From the NCBI GenBank assembly GCA_050014755.1, contig JBEKCS010000001.1, positions 51,857 through 115,856 of the forward strand: a stretch of DNA of 64,000 bases, in the 5' to 3' direction. Below the pieces are notes generated by a model. It saw only the letters and a program-made list of their open reading frames with translations. It searched no databases and had not been told where the DNA came from. The position numbers and the translations under genes were made by a program. Of the stretch, positions 23,701 through 31,673 are shown piece by piece. This DNA is from Bog-756 sp050014755 (GTDB lineage Bacteria > Actinomycetota > Acidimicrobiia > Acidimicrobiales > RAAP-2). Positions within the stretch are counted from its first letter, which is position 1; every line of letters starts with the position of its first letter.

Positions 23701-26340
23701 CTACTGCTCGGCCAGCTCCACCTCGACGGACAGCCCGTCGCCCACGTGGGTGACGAGCGCCACCACCCCACCGGCGTCGCGAAGGTCCCCCTCCGCCGCA
23801 CCCAGCGCGTCGAGCCTCGCCGGAGTGTCGGTCACCGTGAGCACGGACACCTCGGTGCGCATCGACCGCTTGGCCGTGGTCTTGGCCCGACGCACCTGTC
23901 CGAGGACCTCGGCGGCCACCTCGAGCACGGAGTCGACGGCAGGGTCGAGTACGGGTGTCCGGGCGGCGCCGTAGGTGCCGTCTGAGCTGAGCTCGTCCAC
24001 CGTGGGCCAGGGGGCGGTGTGGATCGAGCCCACCTGCCACCACGACCACGCCTCCTCGGTCACGAACGGGAGCACCGGTGCCAGCAGCCGCAGGAGCACC
24101 GACAGGGCGGCGGCCAGGGCCGCACGGGCCGACGAGGTGCCCGGGTCGTCGGCCGCTCCGTAGGCCCGGGCCTTCACCAGCTCCAGGTAGTCATCGCAGA
24201 AGGCCCAGAAGAAGGCCTCGGTGCGCTCCAGGGCACGTGCGTAGTCGTAGGCCTCGAAGGCCACCGTGGCCTCGTCGACCACGACGGCGAGGCGGTCGAG
24301 CACGGCCCGGTCGATCGGGGAGGTCACCGCGTCGATCGGAGGGACCACCAACGACCCGTCCCCGTCGGTCAGCCGGCCGAGGGCGAACCGCGACGCGTTG
24401 AGCACCTTCATGGCCAGACGGCGGCCGACCTTCATCTGGCCCTCGTCGACCGCGGTGTCGGTACCGGGTCGCCCGCTCGCCGCCCAGTAGCGCACGGCGT
24501 CGGCCCCGTGCCGCTCGAGCAGTGGCAGCGGAGTGACGACGTTCCCCTTCGACTTGGACATCTTCTTGCGGTCCGGGTCGAGCACCCATCCCGAGATGGC
24601 CACGTCCGACCACGGAAGCGCACCATGCTCGAGCTCGGAGCGCACGACCGTGGAGAACAGCCAGGTGCGGATGATGTCGTGGGCCTGGGGTCGCAGGTCC
24701 ATCGGGAACACCCGGACGAACAGGTCGGCGTCGTCCTCCCATCCGCCGGCGATCTGCGGTGTCAGCGACGAGGTGGCCCAGGTGTCCATGACGTCGGGGT
24801 CGCCGACGAAGCCGCCGGGAACGCCCCGCTGGTCGGGGGCGAACCCGTCGGGGACGTCGGTGGACGGGTCGACGGGCAGCTCCGCCTCGTCGGCCAGGAT
24901 CGGCGAGTCGTGGACGATCTCGCCGTCGGTGTCCACCGGGTACCAGACGGGCAGGGGGACCCCGAAGAAGCGCTGGCGGCTGATGTTCCAGTCACCGGCG
25001 AGGCCCTCGACCCACGCCCGGTAGCGGTGGGCCATGTAGGGCGGGTGCCAATGCAGCTCGTCGCCGCGGGCCAACAACGCTTCGCGGTGGGGCATCGTCT
25101 CGACGAACCATTGGCGGGACGACACGATCTCGAGTGGCCGGTCGCCCTTCTCGAAGAACTTCACCGGGTGGGTGATGGGCCGGGGCTCGCCGACCATGGC
25201 CCCGACCTCGTCCAGCAGCTCCACGATCCGGGTCTGGGCCTGTTTGACCGACCGGCCCACCAGTTCGCCGTAGTGGGCGGCCGCCTCCTCGGGGGTGTCG
25301 GACTCCCAACCGGGGCTGCCGAACTCCACCGGGAGGAGCCGGCCGTCGCGTCCGATGACGGTCCGGGTCGGCAGGGACAGCTCCCGCCACCACACCACGT
25401 CGGTGGTGTCGCCGAACGTGCAGACCATGGCGATGCCCGATCCCTTGTCGGGGTCGGCCAGGCCGTGGGCGACGACCGGGACCCGGACACCGAACAGGGG
25501 TGTGGAGACGAACGTGCCGAAGAGCGGTCGGTAGCGTTCGTCGTCGGGATGGGCCACCAGGGCGACGCAGGCGGGGAGCAGCTCGGGCCGGGTCGTCTCG
25601 ATCTCCACGCCGCCGTCGGCGCCCACCCGGGGGAAGCGCAGGCGGTGGTAGGCGCCGGGGCGTTCCCGATCCTCGAGCTCGGCCTGGCTCACCGCGGTTC
25701 GGAAGTCGACGTCCCACAGGGTGGGCGCGGTGCGCTGGACGGCATGCCCGCGTCGGGCGAGGCGCAGGAAGCCCCGCTGCGACACCCGCTGGGCCCGCTC
25801 GGAGATGGTGGCGTAGGTATGCGACCAGTCCACCGACAGCCCGAGGGTGCGCCACAGGTGCTCGAAGACCTGCTCGTCCTCGAGGGTCAACTGGTGGCAC
25901 AGGGCGACGAAGTTGGGCCGGGAGATGGCGACCGGTTCCTTCGGGGGGTCGTCGGGCGGCACGAAGTCGGGGTCGTAGGGGAGACCCGGGTCGCACCGGA
26001 CCCCGAAGTAGTTCTGCACCCGGCGCTCGGTGGGCAGGCCGTTGTCGTCCCAACCCATCGGGTAGAAGACCTCCCGGCCCCGCATGCGCTGGTAGCGGGC
26101 CACCGCGTCGGTGTGGGTGTAGGAGAACACGTGGCCGATGTGGAGCGAGCCCGACACGGTGGGCGGCGGGGTGTCGATGGAGAAGACCTGGTCTCGGGTT
26201 GCTGAGCGGTCGAACGAGTAGACGCCCTCGGCCTCCCACCGGGCCGACCAGGTGGCCTCGAGGCCTTCGAGTCCCGGCTTGTCGGGTATGCCCCGGCCCG
26301 TGGACGCGTGGCGGGTGGGTCCGTTCGTCTGCTCCGGCAT
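23701..26340 (-). CDS. valS: Valine-tRNA ligase
   Basis: An 879-aa class I aminoacyl-tRNA synthetase. The HIGH motif (SGSLHIGHVF) and KMSKS motif (DRKKMSKSKGNVV) are intact. The N-terminal block SIDTPPPTVSGSLH and YPMGWDDNGLPTERRVQNY match the short ValRS used by Streptomyces-type actinobacteria rather than the long E. coli form. The central editing domain and C-terminal anticodon-binding region are present. ATG 26340 is preceded by TACGGT at 9 nt; only 21 bp separate it from cysS on the other strand. Confidence 0.95.
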   Translation of the reverse strand: MPEQTNGPTRHASTGRGIPDKPGLEGLEATWSARWEAEGVYSFDRSATRDQVFSIDTPPPTVSGSLHIGHVFSYTHTDAVARYQRMRGREVFYPMGWDDNGLPTERRVQNYFGVRCDPGLPYDPDFVPPDDPPKEPVAISRPNFVALCHQLTLEDEQVFEHLWRTLGLSVDWSHTYATISERAQRVSQRGFLRLARRGHAVQRTAPTLWDVDFRTAVSQAELEDRERPGAYHRLRFPRVGADGGVEIETTRPELLPACVALVAHPDDERYRPLFGTFVSTPLFGVRVPVVAHGLADPDKGSGIAMVCTFGDTTDVVWWRELSLPTRTVIGRDGRLLPVEFGSPGWESDTPEEAAAHYGELVGRSVKQAQTRIVELLDEVGAMVGEPRPITHPVKFFEKGDRPLEIVSSRQWFVETMPHREALLARGDELHWHPPYMAHRYRAWVEGLAGDWNISRQRFFGVPLPVWYPVDTDGEIVHDSPILADEAELPVDPSTDVPDGFAPDQRGVPGGFVGDPDVMDTWATSSLTPQIAGGWEDDADLFVRVFPMDLRPQAHDIIRTWLFSTVVRSELEHGALPWSDVAISGWVLDPDRKKMSKSKGNVVTPLPLLERHGADAVRYWAASGRPGTDTAVDEGQMKVGRRLAMKVLNASRFALGRLTDGDGSLVVPPIDAVTSPIDRAVLDRLAVVVDEATVAFEAYDYARALERTEAFFWAFCDDYLELVKARAYGAADDPGTSSARAALAAALSVLLRLLAPVLPFVTEEAWSWWQVGSIHTAPWPTVDELSSDGTYGAARTPVLDPAVDSVLEVAAEVLGQVRRAKTTAKRSMRTEVSVLTVTDTPARLDALGAAEGDLRDAGGVVALVTHVGDGLSVEVELAEQ

Positions 26341-26348
26341 GATCGGGT

Positions 26349-26355
26349 TACCGTA
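26349..26355. promoter_or_regulatory. Shared, symmetric -10 element for valS and cysS
   Basis: TACCGTA reads as TACCGT on the plus strand (7 nt before the cysS GTG) and as TACGGT on the minus strand (9 nt before the valS ATG). The whole gap is 21 bp, so both transcripts would start within a few nt of, or at, their start codons. Confidence 0.65.
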
Positions 26356-26361
26356 CCCTGC

Positions 26362-27756
26362 GTGCTCCAGCTCCACGACACCGCAACCGGCGAAGTGGCC
26401 CCGCTCCGGCTGCGCGAGACCGGCAAGGTCTCCCTCTACGTCTGCGGGCCCACCGTCGACGGCGTGCCCCACCTCGGCCACGGGCGGTTCTCGCTGGTGT
26501 TCGACGTACTCCGCAGGTACCTGCTCTTCACCGGCCTGGACGTGACCTACGTGTCGAACATCACCGACATCGAGGACAAGATCATCGACCGGGCCGCCGC
26601 CCAGGGCGTTCCCATCGCCGACTTCACCGCGGCCAACGAGGCACTGTGGTGGGAGATCATGGACACCCTCGGCGTGCTCCGGCCCGACCACGCCCCCCAC
26701 GCCACGGCGTACGTCGGCAAGATGATCGACCTGATCGTCGATCTGGTCGCCAAGGGGGTCGCCTACGAGACGGCCACCGGTGTCTACCTGTCGGTGCTCG
26801 ACGTCCCCGGGTACGGGCTCCTGGCCCGCCAACCGCTCGACTCGCTGCGGGCCGGCGCCCGGATCGAGGCGGACGAGGAGAAGCGCTCGCCGCTCGATTT
26901 CGTACTGTGGAAGAAGGCCAAGCCGGGCGAGCCGAGCTGGGACGCGCCCTGGGGTGCCGGACGGCCCGGTTGGCACACCGAGTGTGTCGTGATGTCCCTC
27001 GACCTCCTGGGCGAGGGCTTCGAGCTGCACGGCGGGGGTCAGGACCTGATGTTCCCCCACCACGAGAACGAGCGGGCCCAGGCCGTGGCCGACGGTAAGG
27101 AGTTCGCCCGGCACTGGATGCACAACGGCTGGGTGACGGTCGGCGGCGAGAAGATGTCCAAGTCCCTCGGCAACTTCACCTCCCTGTCCGACCTCCTCGC
27201 CCGCAGCGACGCCCGGGCCTACCGGCTCCTCGTCCTGCGTTCCCACTACCGGTCGCCGATCGAGGTCACCCCGGAGACCATCGCCCAGGCCGAGGCCGGC
27301 CTGGCCCGTCTCGACGAGCTCGCACGGCGGTTCGACCTTCCCGACCTCCTGGCCGACGGCCCCCCGACCGGGGCCGGTACGGCCGGCCGCGACCACGACG
27401 AGGGCGCCGTCACCGCGTTCATGGCCAGCATGGACGACGACCTCGACACACCGGGCGCGCTGGCCGCGGTCTTCGACCTCGCCCGTCGGGCCAACGCCGC
27501 GGCCGACGCCGGCGACGACGCGGCGGCGGCCCGGGCAGCGGGGACGGCCAACCTCCTGGCCGCCGCCCTCGGTCTGCCGATGCGGGGCGGCACGGCCGAC
27601 GAGGTGGACGCCGCCACCGCCGAGCGGGTGCGCGAGCGTGACGAGGCCAGGGCGGCACGCGACTGGAACCGTGCCGATGCCGTGCGGGCCGAGCTCGAGG
27701 CGGACGGATGGCTGGTCGAGGACAGCGCCGAGGGGACCCGGATCCGCCGGCGGTGA
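26362..27756 (+). CDS. cysS: Cysteine-tRNA ligase
   Basis: A 464-aa class I synthetase. It contains the zinc-ligand region YVCGPTVDGVPHLGHGR (HLGH in place of the usual HIGN/HIGH), the Cys in WHTECVVMS, the His/Glu zinc ligands in FPHHENERAQ, and KMSKSLGN. The length and C-terminal anticodon domain argue for CysRS rather than the shorter mycothiol ligase MshC, its paralogue. GTG 26362 is chosen because TACCGT lies 7 nt upstream; an ATG at 26308 lies inside valS. Confidence 0.92.
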   Translation: MLQLHDTATGEVAPLRLRETGKVSLYVCGPTVDGVPHLGHGRFSLVFDVLRRYLLFTGLDVTYVSNITDIEDKIIDRAAAQGVPIADFTAANEALWWEIMDTLGVLRPDHAPHATAYVGKMIDLIVDLVAKGVAYETATGVYLSVLDVPGYGLLARQPLDSLRAGARIEADEEKRSPLDFVLWKKAKPGEPSWDAPWGAGRPGWHTECVVMSLDLLGEGFELHGGGQDLMFPHHENERAQAVADGKEFARHWMHNGWVTVGGEKMSKSLGNFTSLSDLLARSDARAYRLLVLRSHYRSPIEVTPETIAQAEAGLARLDELARRFDLPDLLADGPPTGAGTAGRDHDEGAVTAFMASMDDDLDTPGALAAVFDLARRANAAADAGDDAAAARAAGTANLLAAALGLPMRGGTADEVDAATAERVRERDEARAARDWNRADAVRAELEADGWLVEDSAEGTRIRRR

Positions 27757-27851
27757 CCCCCCTCCCGTCACCTGGGACGGCCGGTCGTGAACGCCGTGTG
27801 AATAGACGCGTTTCGGGCCGATCCTCCGGCTTGCCGGGCACGACCGACTGC

Positions 27852-27981
27852 TAGCGTTTTCGCAGTCGGAGGCTCCCCATCGACCGAAGGACGTCGGCCC
27901 AACCCTTACGGGAAGGGCCGACACCGCTGGCGGCGGGAACCTCCCGAGCACCATGCAGGTGAAGGAAAGGGGTACGCCGCC
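27852..27981 (+). ncRNA. Structured 5' leader of the cold-shock gene
   Basis: A TAGCGT -10 candidate (27852-27857) implies a ~118-nt leader. It contains a near-perfect long hairpin: GTCGGCCC (27893-27900) pairs with GGGCCGAC (27915-27922), with an inner CCC/GGG stem and symmetric AA bulges. A second hairpin, CGGGA/TCCCG, is at 27934-27946. GCAGTCGG (27862-27869) can pair with the CCGAC at 27918-27922, an alternative fold. Long, refolding leaders are known for cspA mRNAs; I found no match to a riboswitch class I know. Confidence 0.5.
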
Positions 27982-28191
27982 GTGGCTTCCGGAACAGTCA
28001 AGTGGTTCAACGCGGAGAAGGGCTTCGGCTTCATCTCCCAGCCGGATGGGGGTGCCGACGTGTTCGTGCACCACACCGCCATCCAGATGAACGGATTCCG
28101 CTCCCTCGAGGAAGGCCAGGCCGTCGAGTTCGATCTGCAGGAGGGGCCGAAGGGCCTCCAGGCGGTCGACGTGCGGCCGGTCCAGCCGTAG
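27982..28191 (+). CDS. Cold-shock domain protein (CspA family)
   Basis: A 69-aa single-stranded nucleic-acid-binding protein. Both RNP motifs are intact: GFGFIS (in KWFNAEKGFGFIS) and VFVHHTAI. It is of standard length for a bacterial Csp and would act as an RNA chaperone at low temperature or generally. The start is GTG 27982 with an AAGGAAAGG Shine-Dalgarno. A structured leader and a downstream terminator hairpin mark it as a single-gene unit. Confidence 0.95.
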   Translation: MASGTVKWFNAEKGFGFISQPDGGADVFVHHTAIQMNGFRSLEEGQAVEFDLQEGPKGLQAVDVRPVQP

Positions 28192-28207
28192 TCCCCGCAC
28201 CCCTCCT

Positions 28208-28225
28208 TGCCCGGTCGACCGGGCA
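28208..28225 (+). terminator. Terminator hairpin after the cold-shock gene
   Basis: TGCCCGGTCGACCGGGCA is a perfect 18-bp palindrome (7-bp stem, TCGA loop) 16 bp after the csp stop codon. Confidence 0.6.
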
Positions 28226-28333
28226 GCCCGGACCCGCTCCCGGTCGCATCCTGCCAGCGCGGTCACCACGGCGGCGTCGCGCCCGGAGCGGCGCGCCCCG
28301 ACGGGAGAGTGTTGCCCTCGGCGCGTCACGGAG

Positions 28334-28349
28334 GTTACTATTGAGTAAC
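28334..28349. promoter_or_regulatory. Operator-like inverted repeat over the acyl-CoA dehydrogenase promoter
   Basis: GTTACT-ATTG-AGTAAC is a perfect 6-bp inverted repeat, and TACTAT within it (28336-28341) fits a -10 box. A regulator bound there would block RNA polymerase. The predicted leader to the ATG at 28451 is about 100 nt. The regulator is unknown; TetR/GntR-type acyl-CoA-responsive repressors use sites of this size. Confidence 0.5.
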
Positions 28350-28450
28350 TAGCAGGTGACCCGTCGGGGCCTGTGGAGGTGCGGCCAAGGCGTCGACACC
28401 GGTCGAAGCAGTGCGTGAGGGGCCCTCGGGCCGGAACGGAGCGGTGCACG

Positions 28451-29665
28451 ATGTCGGAATTCTCCCTGGACCTCGACGAGGATCAGCTGCAACTCCAGAA
28501 GTGGGTCCACGACTTCGCCGAGAACGTCATCCGCCCGGCCGCCCACGAGTGGGACGAGCGTGAAGAGACGCCGTGGCCGATCATCCAGGAGGCGGCCAAC
28601 ATCGGCCTGTACTCGTTCGAGTTCATCGCCAACGCCTTCACCGACAAGAGCGGCCTGCTCATGCCAATCGCCGCCGAGGAGCTGGCCTGGGGCGACGCCG
28701 GCATCGCCCTCGCGATCCTGGGTAGCACCCTGGGCCTGGCCGGCATCGCCGGCAACGGCACGCCCGAGCAGCTCATGGAGTGGGGCCCGCAGTGCTTCGG
28801 CACCCCGGAGAAGATCCAGACGGCCGCCTTCGCGGTGTCCGAGCCCGACGCCGGGTCGGACGTGTCGTCGCTGCGCACCCGTGCCGTCTACGACGAGGCC
28901 AAGGACGAATGGGTTCTGAACGGCACCAAGACGTGGATCACCAACGGCGGTATGGCCGACATCCATGTGGTGGTGGCCTCGGTCGACCCCGAACTCGGCT
29001 CCCGCGGCCAGGCCAGCTTCATCGTCCCGCCCAACACCCCGGGTATCTCGCAGGGCCAGAAGTTCAAGAAGATGGGCATCCGGGCCTCCCACACCGCCGA
29101 GGTCGTCCTCGACGACTGCCGGGTACCGGGCCACTGCCTGCTGGGCGGCAAGGACAAGCTCGACGAGCGCCTCGCCCGTGTGCGCGAGGGCAAGAAGAGT
29201 GGGGCCCAGGCGGCCATGAAGACGTTCGAGGGGTCGCGGCCGGCGGTCGGCGCCCAGGCCCTCGGTGTCGCCCGTGCCGCCTACGAGTACTCGCTCGACT
29301 ACGCCAAGGAGCGCAAGGCCTTCGGACGGGCCATCATCGAGAACCAGTCCATCGCCTTCAAGCTGGCCGACATGAAGACCCGCATCGATGCCTCCCGCCT
29401 CCTGGTGTGGCGGGCCTCGTGGATGTCCGCCAACGGCAAGGAGTTCACCTCGGGCGAGGGCTCGATGTCGAAGCTCTATGCCGGCGAGACCGCCGTGTAC
29501 GTGACCGAGGAGGCGATCCAGATTCTGGGCGGCTACGGCTACGTCCGCGAGTACCCGGTCGAGCGGTGGCACCGCGACTCGAAGATCTTCACCATCTTCG
29601 AGGGGACAAGCGAGATCCAGCGGCTGATCATCGCCCGGGCCATCTCCGGGGTGCACGTCAAGTAG
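28451..29665 (+). CDS. Acyl-CoA dehydrogenase
   Basis: A 404-aa flavoenzyme that introduces the alpha-beta double bond in acyl-CoA during fatty-acid or amino-acid breakdown. FAD/substrate signatures are clear: AFAVSEPDAGSDVSS, WITNGGMADI, and the C-terminal QILGGYGYVREYPVERWHRD with FEGTSEIQRLIIARAI. The catalytic base would be the Glu of YEGTSE-type motifs (here FEGTSE). ATG 28451 is chosen as the first Met before FSLDLDEDQ; upstream residues in frame are non-conserved. It is a single-gene unit under an operator-like repeat. Confidence 0.93.
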   Translation: MSEFSLDLDEDQLQLQKWVHDFAENVIRPAAHEWDEREETPWPIIQEAANIGLYSFEFIANAFTDKSGLLMPIAAEELAWGDAGIALAILGSTLGLAGIAGNGTPEQLMEWGPQCFGTPEKIQTAAFAVSEPDAGSDVSSLRTRAVYDEAKDEWVLNGTKTWITNGGMADIHVVVASVDPELGSRGQASFIVPPNTPGISQGQKFKKMGIRASHTAEVVLDDCRVPGHCLLGGKDKLDERLARVREGKKSGAQAAMKTFEGSRPAVGAQALGVARAAYEYSLDYAKERKAFGRAIIENQSIAFKLADMKTRIDASRLLVWRASWMSANGKEFTSGEGSMSKLYAGETAVYVTEEAIQILGGYGYVREYPVERWHRDSKIFTIFEGTSEIQRLIIARAISGVHVK

Positions 29666-29712
29666 CTGGGCTGCAGCCTTGTGGCTTGGTGGGAATCGGG
29701 CCACGAACCCGC

Positions 29713-29726
29713 CGGGCCGGGGCCCG
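29713..29726. terminator. Possible hairpin between convergent genes
   Basis: CGGGCC-GG-GGCCCG in the 122-bp gap between the acyl-CoA dehydrogenase and the NRDE gene could end either transcript. No U-tract is present. Confidence 0.3.
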
Positions 29727-29787
29727 CGTGACACGAACAGTGTGTGCCACCGGCTCCATCCACCGGTCGAGGCCGTGTCGGCCGAGA

Positions 29788-30585
29788 TCACGGGGTCAGT
29801 TCGGGCGACCAGAGGCGCCCGGCGTCGACGAACGGGGTGGTGCACGGAGGCCCGTCGGCCACCAGGAGGTCGGGGGCCAGGGCCTCGTCGTCACCCACAC
29901 GCACCAGGGCCGACGACCGGGTGCCGTAGCCGTCCATGTGCACGCACGGGGCCAGTGTGACAGCGCTCCGTTCACGCCCGTCCGGGAACCGTGGCGGCCC
30001 GTCCTTCGTGTCGATGACGGTGTGGTCGCGCAGCACTCCCGGGAGCGCCTCCCATAGCGGGGCGTCTGCCGCCTCGACCCCGGACATCGCCGACATCACG
30101 TGGTCCACCTTCACCGACGGTGCCCCGAGCGCGGCGTTCTCGAGCACATGGATCCCGCGGGTGAGGCTCTGTGGCCAGGTCGCGCCGTCCGGGTCGACGA
30201 CAAGGTAGTACAGGGACCGCCGATCACCGACGAGCAGCCACGCAGGGTTGTAGGCGCCCGTGGCCGCCTCGGCAGCAAGCAGTTCGGCTCCCTCCTCGGC
30301 GGTCCGGGCCTCGGTGGCGACGAGCGGCAGCCGTCCTCGCGACCTCTTGCCCGGATCGGGACCGTCGGCAACCGGGCGGTTGGTCAGTCCGCACACGACC
30401 CCGTGCTCGTTGACGGCCAACCAGGTCCCGCCGGCCCGTTCATCGCGGCCGCCGACGATCCTCGGATTCGCTTCACGCAGGACGGTGATCGCCGTGGCCG
30501 GCCGGTCCAGCCACTCATCGCGGTTGGCCCCGACGACGAGCGGCCACTGTTCGACGTGGTGCCACGCGACCACAAGGAGGCACAT
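29788..30585 (-). CDS. NRDE-family (TANGO2-like) protein
   Basis: A 265-aa protein that starts MCLLVVAW and carries the eponymous NRDE motif (VVGANRDEWLDRPA) with the downstream GGTWLAVNEHGVVCGLTNR block. TANGO2/NRDE proteins are found in all domains; the invariant N-terminal Cys suggests an Ntn-hydrolase-like fold, and roles in heme and acyl-lipid handling have been proposed, but the bacterial function is open. ATG 30585 has TACGGT exactly 7 nt upstream (leaderless). No operon partner. Confidence 0.85.
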   Translation of the reverse strand: MCLLVVAWHHVEQWPLVVGANRDEWLDRPATAITVLREANPRIVGGRDERAGGTWLAVNEHGVVCGLTNRPVADGPDPGKRSRGRLPLVATEARTAEEGAELLAAEAATGAYNPAWLLVGDRRSLYYLVVDPDGATWPQSLTRGIHVLENAALGAPSVKVDHVMSAMSGVEAADAPLWEALPGVLRDHTVIDTKDGPPRFPDGRERSAVTLAPCVHMDGYGTRSSALVRVGDDEALAPDLLVADGPPCTTPFVDAGRLWSPELTP

Positions 30586-31469
30586 GCCCCAGACCGTAGT
30601 GGGTAGGCCCATCTCGAGTTCGGAGACGGACCCGGAGACCGCGCCCGAGGGGACGGTGGGGGCGATGTGCCAGCAGCCCGAGTGGCGGTGCACGGGGACT
30701 TACCGGATGCGTTGTCATCGTCGTGCCTGGGACCGGTGCGTTGGGGTCGTGGAACACTGGCTCTCGGACGAGGCGTGTGGACGTGCGAACCTGACCCGTC
30801 ACTGACGATGGACACGGTGAAGGAAATGGCCCGGGCGTCCTACGGTGTGGAGCTGAAGCAAGCAGTTCGACCCGGTCGTGTCGGATGTCCCGGGTTCATG
30901 CTGACGGTGAGAGATCCGGGAGGACCCCGGAAGGAGGCGCTGATGGGGAGTGGACATGGAGGGCCATCCTGAGAACGGATGGCGGCGGGCTGTACGCGAG
31001 GGATTCCGGCAGGCACAGGTAGATCGAAGGCAAGCAGCTCGAACGGGGAGCCATGCGACGCCACGGGAGAACGAAGTCCCACCGGGTGCCGTTTCCTCAC
31101 TCCGACCGCTCTCTGAGGCGAAGTGCAGTAGGCACCCGACTTCGGTCACTTCCTGGGGCGGTTGCCTTCGCGTTCGCATGACGTCGGTGGGGCCCGTCCG
31201 GTCAGCCACACCGCCACGATGGTGGCCATCTGGCGCATCCGACGGACTCGCGGTGAGGAGGACCCCACGCTGGGAAGGAGCACGCAACAGGGTGGGTGGG
31301 AAAGGTTCGGCCCTCACCGAGCTGGCGGGGAACGTCGTTGGCGGCTGGGACCTTCGTCCCTGTCCGTCGAGGGCTGATGGTGCTTAGCTCGATCTTCGGG
31401 GGCCGGGAGAGGCCGATCGCGGCATGGGAGTGAGCAGAATGCGTGCGCTGGGCGGTTACTGGAGGTGAC
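30586..31469. other. 884-bp stretch without a recognisable gene
   Basis: No frame on either strand gives a protein I can recognise, and codon-position bias is weak compared with the neighbours. A hairpin (TCCGGG / CCCGGA around 30915-30931) and a 42-codon ORF starting at 31052 with a GGGGAG ahead of it are visible, but neither is convincing. It may hold decayed sequence or an RNA I cannot identify. I looked for RNase P, tmRNA, SRP and M-box signatures and saw none. Confidence 0.5.
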
Positions 31470-31673
31470 ATGTCTGTTCTCAGATCATCTGGCTGTCCGT
31501 GGCGGTTCCGTGGAGGAATGGCTCGTCCTGGCGAACCGGTGCTCGGCAGGCGACGTTCCTTTCCTTCCGGCAGGTGCGAGGCGTGGGAGCGCGACCCGGC
31601 TCGGCCGGATCGGGTGGGTCGGGTAGGAGGCGTGGCGACAGTTGGGCGCATGATGCGTCGAGCCGGTCGATGA
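31470..31673 (+). CDS. Possible leader ORF upstream of corA
   Basis: A 67-codon ORF rich in Arg, Gly and Pro (for example MARPGEPVLGRRRSFPSG). It has a strong Shine-Dalgarno, GGAGGTGA, directly before ATG 31470, and its TGA overlaps the corA ATG as ATGA. Third positions are less GC-rich than in true genes here, so a folded protein is doubtful. A regulatory leader peptide is one reading, since corA and mgtA of enterobacteria have such leaders. Chance is the alternative. Confidence 0.35.
   Translation: MSVLRSSGCPWRFRGGMARPGEPVLGRRRSFPSGRCEAWERDPARPDRVGRVGGVATVGRMMRRAGR

Noticed and set aside
26362..27756. MshC (mycothiol ligase) for the CysRS-like gene
   Set aside because: The length of 464 aa and the presence of a C-terminal anticodon-binding part fit CysRS; MshC is shorter.
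30586..31669. M-box Mg2+ riboswitch, RNase P RNA, tmRNA or SRP RNA in the gene-poor stretch before corA
   Set aside because: None of the conserved sequence blocks of these RNAs could be found on either strand.
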